Under the pieces are notes generated by a model. The model was not told the origin of the DNA. It saw nothing but the letters and a program-made list of their open reading frames with translations, and did no database searches. 50,272 nt of DNA from the NCBI GenBank assembly GCA_029262795.1, contig JAJCYT010000026.1:1-50272 (forward strand), in the 5' to 3' direction. Positions 34,750-42,848 of the stretch are shown in pieces (within the stretch, counting starts at the first letter, position 1; each line of letters opens with the position of its first letter). The position numbers and the translations under genes were made by a program. Origin of the DNA: Candidatus Fraserbacteria bacterium (GTDB lineage Bacteria > Bipolaricaulota > Bipolaricaulia > RBG-16-55-9 > JAJCYT01).

Positions 34750-35214
34750 ATGTCCTGGATACAAATATTGACTGTCATCGTCTTCGCGGCCACCCCTGTG
34801 TTTGAGCTGAGAGGCGCCATTCCTTTGGCTTTATTGCAATATGAGTTCGATCCTTGGATTGCATATGGGCTGGCTGTAATTGGTAACTTATTGCCAGTGC
34901 CATTTCTGTTATTAGGATTGAAATATTTGATCCAGTTTTCACAACGATTTCCCTGGTTTCACAAAATGTTTGAGTGGTGGACCGAACGCACGCAACGAAA
35001 ACATTCTAAAAATTTCGAGCGTTTTGGCGCACTGGCGCTCATCTTGTTTGTGGCCATTCCCTTTCCCGCCACAGGCGCATGGACGGGTAGCTTAGCAGCG
35101 GTATTGTTTGCTGTACCATTCAAGGTAGCATTTCCTCTCATCACTGTTGGTGTGTTGATTGCAGGGGCCATTGTGACTCTGGCCAGCATAGGGATTTTGG
35201 CTATCGGCCATTAG
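34750..35214 (+). CDS. Small multidrug export (Sm_multidrug_ex) family membrane protein
   Basis: Membrane protein of 154 residues with about four hydrophobic segments. The hallmark FELRGAIPLALLQYEFDPWIAYGLAVIGNLLPVPFLLL is at about 18-56, then a cytoplasmic basic stretch (WWTERTQRKHSKNFERFGALAL), then FVAIPFPATGAWTGSLAAVLF. The family name derives from reported export activity, but its physiological substrate is not established. ATG 34750 has no strong ribosome binding site. The HAD phosphatase follows 11 bases later, so the two are probably cotranscribed. Confidence 0.85.
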   Translation: MSWIQILTVIVFAATPVFELRGAIPLALLQYEFDPWIAYGLAVIGNLLPVPFLLLGLKYLIQFSQRFPWFHKMFEWWTERTQRKHSKNFERFGALALILFVAIPFPATGAWTGSLAAVLFAVPFKVAFPLITVGVLIAGAIVTLASIGILAIGH

Positions 35215-35225
35215 AGGAGTTTTTG

Positions 35226-35879
35226 ATGAAACGATTGAAACCACCTAAAGCCATTGTGTTCGACATGGACGGCGTTTTGATCGACAGCGAACGCATCTGG
35301 GAAGATGTGGAAACCGATTATCTGATGGACATCGCACCAGGCTATACACGCGAACACCAACAGGATATCATTGGAAAACGTTTGCGCGACTTGCATCAAT
35401 TTCTGGTCGATCGCTTTGGCACCACAGTATCATTTGAATCCTTTGAGTCCCATTTTCATGAGATGGGTGACGATGTTTATCGCAACAAGGTTCCCTTAAT
35501 GCCCGCCGTTACAGAAACGCTTCAGGCTTTGCACGATCAAAACATTCAAATTGGATTGGCTTCTTCCTCTCCGCTGAATTGGATTGACATCACGTTGGAA
35601 AGATTTGAATTGAAACCCTTTTTCAATATTGTGGTTTCAGGAGATCAAGTGCCCAAAGGCAAGCCCGCCCCTGACATTTACCAAGCTGCAGCCAAACACC
35701 TCAAACGATATCCCAAAGATTGCTGGGCAGTGGAAGATTCAACCGTCGGCATTCAATCTGCTCAAAGCGCGGGCATGACTGTGATTGGGTATCGCAATGG
35801 TCACAATACAGAACAATCCTTTGACCAAGCAGATTGTATTATCAACCACCTTGATTTATTGACTGACCTTTACAATTAA
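35226..35879 (+). CDS. HAD-superfamily phosphatase, beta-phosphoglucomutase-like
   Basis: Cytoplasmic hydrolase of 217 residues. Motif I is VFDMDGVLIDSE (nucleophile Asp13, acid/base Asp15). A helical cap (about 25-90) carries IIGKRLRDLHQFL. Motif II is LASSSPLNW, motif III the lysine in GDQVPKGKPAPDIY, and motif IV AVEDSTVGIQSAQSAGM. This is the layout of beta-phosphoglucomutase and 2-deoxyglucose-6-phosphate or haloacid-type phosphatases. GGDxxxxGKPxPDIY supports the sugar-phosphatase branch, but the substrate is unknown. GAGGAG precedes the ATG. Confidence 0.9.
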   Translation: MKRLKPPKAIVFDMDGVLIDSERIWEDVETDYLMDIAPGYTREHQQDIIGKRLRDLHQFLVDRFGTTVSFESFESHFHEMGDDVYRNKVPLMPAVTETLQALHDQNIQIGLASSSPLNWIDITLERFELKPFFNIVVSGDQVPKGKPAPDIYQAAAKHLKRYPKDCWAVEDSTVGIQSAQSAGMTVIGYRNGHNTEQSFDQADCIINHLDLLTDLYN

Positions 35880-35881
35880 AC

Positions 35882-36307
35882 TCACTCGGCCTGTAAATAC
35901 TCTTCAAATTTGGTTCGCATTTCAGGCGGAATGGGGATGGGTACAAATTTCTCCGTATCAATCAACACATGGCTGATGTCTGCCGTTGCACATAAGGTGC
36001 TTTTGTTCATTGGACGCACTTCAAAACGAAAACTTACGGAGGCGTTGCCCAATTGGCTGACCGACAAGGCAATTTCCAATGTTTCACCGTAGCGAATGGG
36101 TTTTTTAAAATCGGAATCCACGTGCACAATTGGAAATCCCTGTTTCAGTTCACGCAACATATGTGGATACGGGTAGCCTAAAAACGCCATAAACTCTTCT
36201 TCTGTCTGCTGGTAAAAATCGAAAAAATTTGGGTAATACACAATCCCCGCATAATCAATCTCACCAAAGCGAACGGTGTGACGATGTCGGAAAATATTAT
36301 GGCTCAT
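35882..36307 (-). CDS. Acyl-CoA thioesterase, 4-hydroxybenzoyl-CoA/YbgC type hotdog protein
   Basis: Hotdog-fold thioesterase of 141 residues. The signature RFGEIDYAGIVYYPNFFDFYQQTEEEF contains the catalytic Asp18, as in 4-hydroxybenzoyl-CoA and YbgC-type thioesterases. The second conserved part is KKPIRYGETLEIALSVSQLGNASVSFRFEV. Likely substrates are short-chain or aromatic acyl-CoAs. It is not linked here to tol-pal genes. ATG 36307 fits the family N-terminus; no ribosome binding site is clear. It converges with the HAD gene, two bases apart. Confidence 0.88.
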   Translation of the reverse strand: MSHNIFRHRHTVRFGEIDYAGIVYYPNFFDFYQQTEEEFMAFLGYPYPHMLRELKQGFPIVHVDSDFKKPIRYGETLEIALSVSQLGNASVSFRFEVRPMNKSTLCATADISHVLIDTEKFVPIPIPPEMRTKFEEYLQAE

Positions 36308-36408
36308 GATAAGAGGCAGGATATAGGGAATGGTTAACGGCTTCAAATCCCCCCTTTTCTAAGAGACATATCTACTTAAGAAAAGCAGGACATCATGATG
36401 GGTAAAGA

Positions 36409-36776
36409 CTCAAATCCCCCAACCCCCTTAAGTCATTAAGGGGGCTACGATAAGTCTGCGTGAGTTTATTCTAATTTTCCTTCATTAATTCTTCTTGAAG
36501 TTTTAGTTGGTTTTGGTCAGAACGAACACAAAATAAAGAACTTACTTTGTAATACACGCCACATCAGATATCCCAACCGTGCTCCCTTAAGTCATTATGG
36601 GAGCTACGATAAGCCTGCGTGAGTTTATCTTAATTTTTTTTCATTAATTCTTCTTGAAGTTTTAGTTGATTTTGAGCAGAACCAACACAAAATAAAGAAT
36701 TCACTTTGCAATACACGCCACATCAGATATCCCAATCGTGCCCCCTTAGTGTTAAGGGGGTTGGGGGATCAGATGT
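36409..36776. repeat. MITE-like element with internal tandem duplication
   Basis: Left end TCAAATCCCCCAACCCCCTTAA; right end read inward CTGATCCCCCAACCCCCTTAA, so clear terminal inverted repeats. The interior holds two units of 159 bases (36423-36581 and 36582-36740), about 90% alike, and the first 20 bases of a third. Each unit starts with a hairpin (CCCCCTTAAGTCATTAAGGGGG or a variant) and GCTACGATAAG. No ORF. It belongs to the same family as copies at 4103, 5375 and 44538. The stretch 36308-36408 before it shows only another C-run. Confidence 0.7.
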
Positions 36777-36819
36777 CTTAATCATATTTTATGTTTTTCT
36801 AAAGTGGATGTAAAAAAAG

Positions 36820-36845
36820 AAAGGGGCGCAAATTTGCGCCCCTTT
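36820..36845 (-). terminator. Terminator of the sigma factor gene
   Basis: Perfect 26-base palindrome centred on GGGGCGCAAATTTGCGCCCC. On the minus strand it is followed by TTTCTTTTTTT. Confidence 0.85.
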
Positions 36846-36871
36846 TCCAAAAACTCTTTGAATATAGAAAT

Positions 36872-37888
36872 TTAATTGACTTGATAGATTTCGCTTTCGG
36901 TCTTGAGTTGTTCGTACTTCTCAAGACGCAAGCGCATTCTGGCACTTCGGAGTTTGTCCAGTGCTTCTTTTTCAATCTGGCGCACGCGTTCCCGACTGAT
37001 GCCAAACACTTTGCCAATTTCTTCCAGCGTCTGTGGCTGTTCGTGTTGCAACAGGGAACCATCGTTGTTGTCCAAAATGCGAAGGCCGTAGCGCAGTTCG
37101 AGGATGCGACGCTCGCGCTCGCACAATTCATCGAGCAGGCAGCCGAGCTCTTCAATCTGCATCTGGCGGAAGGCTTCGTGCATAGGAGATGGTGCATCCG
37201 TGCTGCCAATGAAATCACCAAGCAGGCTGTCTTCGTCGTCACCTACAGGTTCATCCAGAGAACGGGAGTAAGGCGAAATCTTTTTGATACGTTCGATTTC
37301 GGCTTCTGGCCACCCCAAACGCTTGGAAAGCACTTCCAATGAAGGCGCTTCACCTGTTTCCTGCACGTACTCTTCTTCAATTTTGTAGATCTTTCGCATG
37401 TTTTCCAAAATGTGTGGCGGAATGCGAATGGTGCGTGCCTTGTCAGCCAAAGCACGACTGATGGCCTGGCGAATCCACCACGTGGCGTACGTACTGAACT
37501 TATAGCCCTTGGTGTAATCAAAACGTTCGATGGCTTTCATCAAACCAATATTGCCTTCCTGAATCAGATCCAAGAAAGGCAAACCATAACCTTTATGATT
37601 TTTGGCGATCGAAACCACCAAGCGCAAATTGGCTTCTGCCAATTCTTCACGGGCGCGTTGATCGCCACGTGCGACACGTTTGGCCAAGATGACTTCTTGC
37701 TCGCGAGTCAGCAAAGGCACTTTGCCAATTTCCTGAAGATACGTGCGAACTAAATCCTCTTGACGAGGTTCATTGAGGTTGATTGTGGCAGTGCGTTCTT
37801 CACCTACAGTGCCATCTTTTCCCTCAATAGGTTGCAGAGCTTCTTTATCAAACTCCAGTTCAAGGACTTCTAATTCCTGAATGGCCAT
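36872..37888 (-). CDS. RNA polymerase sigma factor, primary RpoD/SigA type
   Basis: Sigma-70 factor of 338 residues. Region 1.2 is [23 protein letters not shown]. Region 2 has [57 protein letters not shown], which recognises the -10. Region 3 has [10 protein letters not shown]. Region 4.2 HTH is [28 protein letters not shown]. There is no long region 1.1. Unusually, about 15 residues ([15 protein letters not shown], about 269-283) are inserted between regions 4.1 and 4.2, where RpoD normally has a few. It may be the housekeeping or a group 2 factor. GGAGGA precedes the ATG, and a strong promoter and terminator frame the gene. Confidence 0.9.
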   Translation of the reverse strand: MAIQELEVLELEFDKEALQPIEGKDGTVGEERTATINLNEPRQEDLVRTYLQEIGKVPLLTREQEVILAKRVARGDQRAREELAEANLRLVVSIAKNHKGYGLPFLDLIQEGNIGLMKAIERFDYTKGYKFSTYATWWIRQAISRALADKARTIRIPPHILENMRKIYKIEEEYVQETGEAPSLEVLSKRLGWPEAEIERIKKISPYSRSLDEPVGDDEDSLLGDFIGSTDAPSPMHEAFRQMQIEELGCLLDELCERERRILELRYGLRILDNNDGSLLQHEQPQTLEEIGKVFGISRERVRQIEKEALDKLRSARMRLRLEKYEQLKTESEIYQVN

Positions 37889-38028
37889 CCCAACATCCTC
37901 CTAAAGTACGTAGACAATAAATTTCTATATTTTTCGTTCAAAAATCAGGACTCGCTCAACAATAATACCGAAGGGATCTGATAATAGATCGTGGTTACAA
38001 ACGAGTTATATCTCTTCCGAACCTCGTT

Positions 38029-38057
38029 AGTATATCCCCATTTTTTCTTTTAGTCAA
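38029..38057 (-). promoter_or_regulatory. Promoter of the sigma factor gene
   Basis: On the minus strand TTGACT (38052-38057) and TATACT (38029-38034) are separated by 17 bases. This leaves a leader of about 130 bases with no obvious structured element. Confidence 0.65.
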
Positions 38058-38106
38058 GAGGTAATTGGACAAATTGAGCGCGATTTTTTTAGATCCACTC
38101 AAAGTG

Positions 38107-38487
38107 CTATTTTGCTTCTTCTGAAGGGAAAAATCGAAGCAAAGACAGTAATTTTTCGACCGTTTTCGGCCCAATTCCGTTCACCCGCTGCAAATCGGAG
38201 GCAGACTGATACGGTCCGTTTTCCTGTCGATCATCAACAATCCGCTGCGCCAACACCGGCCCTACCCCTGGAAGGAGTTGTAATGTATCTAAATCCGCGA
38301 TATTGATATTCACTTGATCAACAAAAGGCAAAACAGGTGGAAAAGTAAGCGCGTTTGGCAGGGCTGAAATCAAGATAAACAACAAACCAATACCAAGAAA
38401 CACCCCTAACGCTATTCGATCACTTGAGCGAAGGGTGGGCAAATAACGTTTGAATCCGCTTGCGGCCTTGTGTTTCCAATTGTCCAT
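38107..38487 (-). CDS. ComEA-like helix-hairpin-helix DNA-binding protein
   Basis: Membrane-anchored protein of 126 residues. A single hydrophobic helix lies at about 25-45 (IALGVFLGIGLLFILISAL). The C-terminal 65 residues are two helix-hairpin-helix motifs of the ComEA type: VNINIADLDTLQLLPGVGPVLAQRIVDDRQENGPYQSASDLQRVNGIGPKTVEKL. ComEA binds incoming double-stranded DNA in natural transformation, but many ComEA-like proteins lack that role. No comEC is adjacent. ATG 38487 follows AGGAT and overlaps the end of the upstream gene by 68 bases, so translation is probably coupled. Confidence 0.8.
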   Translation of the reverse strand: MDNWKHKAASGFKRYLPTLRSSDRIALGVFLGIGLLFILISALPNALTFPPVLPFVDQVNINIADLDTLQLLPGVGPVLAQRIVDDRQENGPYQSASDLQRVNGIGPKTVEKLLSLLRFFPSEEAK

Positions 38488-38971
38488 AATATCCTGGGGC
38501 CAGCATTTGATACTTGGGCTGATCCATTTTTTGATAATATGCGTTAACAAAAATTTTTCGCAATGTGTCCATTAAACCCAAATCATTTTCCAGAAATGGG
38601 CGATACTTTTCCAAAAAAAGCTCAAGTTCTTCGATGTGGATGTCAATCTCCACCGCCGCTTGTAGGTAAGCTACACCCTGGTCCACATCCTGATTAAATG
38701 TATTTAAGGCTGTTTCAAACAATTTTCTTCTTCGTAATTCTTCCTGCGCCTTGTATTGCATCCGTTCAGATTGTTCCTGGCGAATTTCAAACTCTTCAGG
38801 CGGCACGGTTAAAAAGCCACAGCGACAGCCTTCATGCAATGGTGGAGCAGTGTCGGGGTCTTTAAACAATTCGCCGTGACGCTGCAAACAGATGATGCAG
38901 GTATGCGGATTGAGGTTGGCATAGTATTGATAATGCGTATCGGTTACTTTTTTCTTGCGTTTGAACCACAT
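38420..38971 (-). CDS. Cysteine-cluster protein of unknown function
   Basis: Soluble protein of 183 residues. Near the N-terminus is CIICLQRHGELFKDPDTAPPLHEGCRC (in parts), a Cx2C..HxxxCxC pattern that probably binds zinc and resembles the C-terminal motif of phage Mu F-like head-morphogenesis proteins. The rest is helical (QSERMQYKAQEELRRRKLFETALNTF, IDIHIEELELFLEKYRPFLEN). No phage genes are near, so I infer a domesticated or independently derived zinc motif. ATG 38971 follows GGGAG. It overlaps the ComEA-like gene. Confidence 0.65.
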   Translation of the reverse strand: MWFKRKKKVTDTHYQYYANLNPHTCIICLQRHGELFKDPDTAPPLHEGCRCGFLTVPPEEFEIRQEQSERMQYKAQEELRRRKLFETALNTFNQDVDQGVAYLQAAVEIDIHIEELELFLEKYRPFLENDLGLMDTLRKIFVNAYYQKMDQPKYQMLAPGYYGQLETQGRKRIQTLFAHPSLK

Positions 38972-39037
38972 GTTGGAAGGCTCCCGTTTTTGTCTCACCG
39001 TAGTATATGGCGAGAGATCACAAACTGACAGCCCGGA

Positions 39038-40375
39038 TTAAGGCATTTTCTCATCATCGATTTGTGACCTCTTATTCTGCTCACGCCAACGCTTGAGACG
39101 TTGTTCAATTTCTGCTTCATCCCCGTATGAGGTGGGTTGGTAATAGTGTCGATCCTTTAAATTATCTGGCAAACATTGCATATCAGTCAACGCACCTTTG
39201 TGCTCGTGTGCATACTGATAGCCTTTGCCGTAGTCCAGATCTTTCATCAAGCCGGTGACCGCATTGCGTAGATGAAGTGGCACCGGATCATTGCGCGTTT
39301 CCTCCACATCCGCTTTGGCCTGCCCAAACGCAGCGTAAACAGCATTGCTCTTAGGCGCCATCGCCAAATAAACGGCAGCTTCAGCCAGGGCTAGATCTCC
39401 TTCAGGTGAACCCAACCGCTCAAAAGCCTGCCAGGCAGTCAATGTGACGGCCAATGCCTGTGGATCGGCCAATCCAATGTCTTCTGTTGCCATACGGATC
39501 AGACGACGGGCGATATAAAGAGGGTCTTCACCGCCTGCCAGCATTCGGGCAAGCCAATATAGAGTGGCATCAGGGTCAGAATTTCGCACCGATTTATGCA
39601 ATGCCGAAATGATGTCGTAATGTTCTTCACCTGATTGATCATAACGAGGCGTTTTCTGCTGAATTGCTTGTTGTACCAAGGCTAAATTGATGCTCGATTC
39701 TTGACACAAGTCCGCCGCGAGTTCGAGCGCATTGAGCGCTTTTCGTGCATCACCATCGGCATACTGCACCAAGAAATTGAGTGCGTCCGTTTCCAGATTC
39801 AAATTCTTTTTGCCCAGCCCTCTTGCTTCATCCTTAAGCGCCAGTGAAAAAATATCCTTTAAGTCTTGATCGGTCAATGGCTTTAGCACAAAAACTTGAG
39901 AGCGAGACAGCAATGCAGAGCGTAGTCTGAATGAGGGATTTTCTGTTGTGGCACCAATCAAAATCACACTTCCCTCCTCGACATATGGGAGAAAAGCATC
40001 CTGTTGGGCGCGATTAAAGCGGTGGATTTCATCGACAAAAATCAAATCGCGCATGCCTTGTATCTGAAATTTCTTTTTGGAGGATTCCATGGCTCCCTGT
40101 ACCTCTTTGATCCCGGATCGCGTGGCCGAAAACTGCACAAAATCACTGCCAAAGTTTTTGGCAATGATCATGCCCAGGGTGGTCTTGCCAATTCCAGGCG
40201 GCCCCCAAAGAATGAGCGAGCGCACTTGTTTGGATTCAATCAGTTTTCGCAATACCTGATTGGCGCCCACCAAATGCTGCTGCCCCATAAATTCATCAAG
40301 CGTTTGAGGCCGTAGCCGTTCGGCCAAAGGCACTGCTTCTGGCACACTGAACAATCCTTTTTCTGCTTGCGACAT
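39038..40375 (-). CDS. rarA: Replication-associated recombination protein A (RarA/MgsA)
   Basis: AAA+ ATPase of the clamp-loader clade, 445 residues, acting at stalled forks with SSB. Walker A is GPPGIGKT at 58-65, Walker B LIFVDEIH at 111-118 with the RarA-typical HRFNRAQQD. Sensor 1 is GATTENPSF and the arginine finger LLSRSQVF. The C-terminal part carries the tetramerisation domain ([36 protein letters not shown]) and the ending [16 protein letters not shown]. The full-length family layout is present. GGAGGATCAGG precedes ATG 40375. Confidence 0.95.
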   Translation of the reverse strand: MSQAEKGLFSVPEAVPLAERLRPQTLDEFMGQQHLVGANQVLRKLIESKQVRSLILWGPPGIGKTTLGMIIAKNFGSDFVQFSATRSGIKEVQGAMESSKKKFQIQGMRDLIFVDEIHRFNRAQQDAFLPYVEEGSVILIGATTENPSFRLRSALLSRSQVFVLKPLTDQDLKDIFSLALKDEARGLGKKNLNLETDALNFLVQYADGDARKALNALELAADLCQESSINLALVQQAIQQKTPRYDQSGEEHYDIISALHKSVRNSDPDATLYWLARMLAGGEDPLYIARRLIRMATEDIGLADPQALAVTLTAWQAFERLGSPEGDLALAEAAVYLAMAPKSNAVYAAFGQAKADVEETRNDPVPLHLRNAVTGLMKDLDYGKGYQYAHEHKGALTDMQCLPDNLKDRHYYQPTSYGDEAEIEQRLKRWREQNKRSQIDDEKMP

Positions 40376-40448
40376 CCTGATCCTCCAAGCTCGATTTGCA
40401 CGCTGATCTCAATTTGCTTAGCATAACAGATAGACACAGGAGGTTTCG

Positions 40449-41339
40449 ATGAGAAAAACCATGTTGCCTGTATTCACGGTGATCTTTTTTGCACTGGGTT
40501 GGGCCTTGTTTTCCTTATCCAATACCACTGTTTCCCAAATTCAGCCACGGACCCTCACATTGGCAACCACCACCAGCACTGTGGATTCCGGCTTGCTGGA
40601 CCGTCTAAACCCTGTCTTTGAAGAAAAATTTAACGCACAAGTGCATATGTTGTCTTTGGGCACGGGTGCCGCTCTGCGAACCGCAGAAAATGGCGATGCT
40701 GATGTGGTATTGGTCCACGCACGCTCTGCTGAAGACGCTTTTATCGAAGCCGGTTTTGGCATCAATCGTCGCGATGTGATGTTTAACGATTTTATCGTGG
40801 TGGGACCAAGCAATGATCCTGCAAATATCCATAATTTAGAAAGTGCCAGCGAAGCATTTACCCGAATTGCGCAAACCCAATCGTTGTTTGTGTCCAGAGG
40901 TGATCAATCCGGCACCCACCAAAAAGAACAGGTGGTTTGGGCAACAGCCAACATCAACCCACAAGGCAACTGGCATCTTAGCGTCGGGCAAGGCATGGGC
41001 AATACGCTGTTGCAAAGCAGTGAGCTTGGCGCTTACACAATCAGCGATCGCGGCACCTGGCTTGCGCTGAAAGATCGACTGAATTTGGAAGTACTGATTG
41101 AAGGCCCCGTCAAAGGTGGCGATTTGATTTTGCTTAATCCTTACGGTGTCATTGCAGTTAATCCGGCACATCATTCTGATCGCGATTACGAGCTGGCCAT
41201 GGCCTATATTGGCTTTTTAACATCCATCGAAGCACAGCAGATGATCGATGATTTTCGCATCGACGATGAACCTCTTTTCTTTGCTGATGCCCTCAATGAA
41301 CAACCTAATTTTGAACAATACGTTCCCCAATCCCGCTGA
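40449..41339 (+). CDS. tupA: Tungstate ABC transporter substrate-binding protein
   Basis: Extracytoplasmic oxyanion-binding protein of 296 residues with an N-terminal signal or anchor helix (about 5-28). The TupA signature ATTTSTVDSGLLD starts near residue 39 (T40-S43 in the binding site), with SRGDQSGTHQKE near residue 155. Both are the tungstate-coordinating segments that separate TupA from molybdate-binding ModA. AGGAGG lies 5-6 bases upstream. Together with tupB it would import tungstate for tungsten or molybdenum enzymes. Confidence 0.92.
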   Translation: MRKTMLPVFTVIFFALGWALFSLSNTTVSQIQPRTLTLATTTSTVDSGLLDRLNPVFEEKFNAQVHMLSLGTGAALRTAENGDADVVLVHARSAEDAFIEAGFGINRRDVMFNDFIVVGPSNDPANIHNLESASEAFTRIAQTQSLFVSRGDQSGTHQKEQVVWATANINPQGNWHLSVGQGMGNTLLQSSELGAYTISDRGTWLALKDRLNLEVLIEGPVKGGDLILLNPYGVIAVNPAHHSDRDYELAMAYIGFLTSIEAQQMIDDFRIDDEPLFFADALNEQPNFEQYVPQSR

Positions 41340-41354
41340 GTATAATGCGTCATC

Positions 41355-42077
41355 ATGACCTGGTGGCAATTTTGGACAGAGAGCATTGGCCAAGCCTTTT
41401 CATTGCTGATTACGTTTGATACGTATGTGTGGTCCACCATTGGCGTGTCGCTCAAAGTTTCCGGTCTGGCATTGATCTTTTCGATATTAATTGCCTTTCC
41501 TTTTGCCGCCTTGCTGGCATACAAAAAATTTCCTGGCCGCGAATTCCTTCGCCTGATGGTTTACACGGGCATGGGTTTTCCATCGGTGATTGTGGGTCTG
41601 ATTGTGCTGCTGCTGTTGACCCAGCGCGGCCCATTTGGAGAATTTCAATTGCTGTTTACACAGGAAGCCATGATTTTGGCCCAAAGCATTTTGATTCTGC
41701 CTCTATTGACTGGGGTTGCCATGAGTGCCATGGAGGCAGTTGACCCCTTGATTGGCGAGGCTGCTTCCAGCCTGGGAGCCAAACCTCTACGACAAGTGTG
41801 GGTGATGACAGAATTGGCCAAGCGTGGATTGATTACCGCCACCCTTTCCGGTTTCGGGCGCGCCATCAGCGAAGTGGGGGCGGTGATGATTGTGGGAGGC
41901 AATATTGTGCTGTCTCAGGATATCTCTTTGACACGCACATTGACCACGGCAATCATTGTAGAAACCCGTCAGGGTAAGTTTGAAACCGCATTGGCCCTAG
42001 GTTTGATCTTGTTTTTGCTTGTGCTGATTGTGAACCTGGTGGTGCTGCGCCTGGGTCGGATGCCCTCGTCGGCTTGA
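41355..42077 (+). CDS. tupB: Tungstate ABC transporter permease
   Basis: Membrane permease of 240 residues with about five to six helices (VWSTIGVSLKVSGLALIFSILIAFPFAALLAY and others). The EAA-type loop is MEAVDPLIGEAASSLGAKPLRQVWVMTELAKRGLITATLSGFGRAISEVGAVMIVGGNI, characteristic of TupB-like permeases. It starts 15 bases after tupA. The ATPase subunit gene (tupC) normally follows, but the next gene downstream is an unrelated GYD protein behind a repeat. The ATPase must be encoded elsewhere, or the locus was broken by an insertion. Confidence 0.9.
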   Translation: MTWWQFWTESIGQAFSLLITFDTYVWSTIGVSLKVSGLALIFSILIAFPFAALLAYKKFPGREFLRLMVYTGMGFPSVIVGLIVLLLLTQRGPFGEFQLLFTQEAMILAQSILILPLLTGVAMSAMEAVDPLIGEAASSLGAKPLRQVWVMTELAKRGLITATLSGFGRAISEVGAVMIVGGNIVLSQDISLTRTLTTAIIVETRQGKFETALALGLILFLLVLIVNLVVLRLGRMPSSA

Positions 42078-42266
42078 GGGAAAAGTTTTACATTCTGAAT
42101 TCTCATCTTGCCAAAAATAAAGCAATAAATGTTTAAGCCACACTAAAAGTGAAAAGGAAAGTTTTTGTGGCACTCGGCGTTGTTGAATAACTCTGTATCG
42201 ACCACATTATGAAGTCCAGGATTGTGATATGCTGTTTCTCATCAATGCTTTAAAGAAAGGGATCAA

Positions 42267-42587
42267 ATGGCCAAATATCTAATTCAAGCGAACTATGTTG
42301 GCGAAGGGGTAAAGGGATTACTTAAAGAAGGGGGTTCAAGTCGAATAGAAACTGTAAGGAATCTAGTTGGTTCCATGGGAGGAAGTATAGAAAGTATCTA
42401 TTATGCCTTTGGTGAATATGATGTTTATTCGATTGTAGAAATGCCTGATCATGCAACAATGTCGGCCTTTTCGCTTGCCGTAAATGCAACTGGAATGGTC
42501 ACTATCAAGACGACGGTACTAATGACTCCCGAAGACATTGATGAGGCGGCGAAGAAAACTCCCGATTATCGTCCACCAGGTCAATAA
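42267..42587 (+). CDS. GYD-domain protein
   Basis: Small cytoplasmic protein of 106 residues. The family motif is visible in MAKYLIQANYVGEGVKGLLKEGGSSRIETVRNLVGSMGGSIESIYYAFGEYDVYSIVEMPD, with GEYD being the name-giving segment and the fold expected to be ferredoxin-like. The function of the family is unknown. AAAGGGA lies 6-7 bases before the ATG. It is the only gene between the IS903-like inverted repeats. The following 110 bases (42588-42699) contain no ORF that I can support. Confidence 0.85.
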   Translation: MAKYLIQANYVGEGVKGLLKEGGSSRIETVRNLVGSMGGSIESIYYAFGEYDVYSIVEMPDHATMSAFSLAVNATGMVTIKTTVLMTPEDIDEAAKKTPDYRPPGQ

Positions 42588-42699
42588 GGTCCAGCGAACG
42601 TTGAGTGTCAAAAATGGATCGATTGGCTTGACAGGGCAACTCAAATTGCTCAGCAACACCCTTTTCGTCTATTTCAATTAGTTAATACAACATTAGGTG

Positions 42700-42736
42700 T
42701 TAAGACCGCGCGATATACCAGCGCGGTCTTAACTTT
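42700..42736 (+). terminator. Strong hairpin inside the IS903-like cassette
   Basis: Perfect 12-bp stem TTAAGACCGCGC (42700-42711) / GCGCGGTCTTAA (42721-42732), then CTTTTA. Acts as terminator for the GYD gene. Confidence 0.6.
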
Positions 42737-42848
42737 TATACTTCAATCGAGTTATTCAACACAGCCCATCACTCAACTTACTTCATAAAAGAACCAAGAT
42801 GAACAATCCAGAACTTTCCACCATAGTCACAGTCTAATCGTGCCCTGC

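Larger units (their letters stand above)
42176..42766. mobile_element. Cassette with IS903-like terminal inverted repeats, no transposase
   Basis: The left end is GGCGTTGTTGAATAACTC (42176-42193). The right end read inward is GGCTGTGTTGAATAACTC (42749-42766), 16 of 18 identical. From memory the IS903 (IS5 family) end is GGCTTTGTTGAATAAATC, a close match to both. The 591 bases between contain a GYD-domain gene and a hairpin but no transposase. I could not find a 9-bp target duplication. It looks like a mobile insertion cassette or a remnant. Confidence 0.6.
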
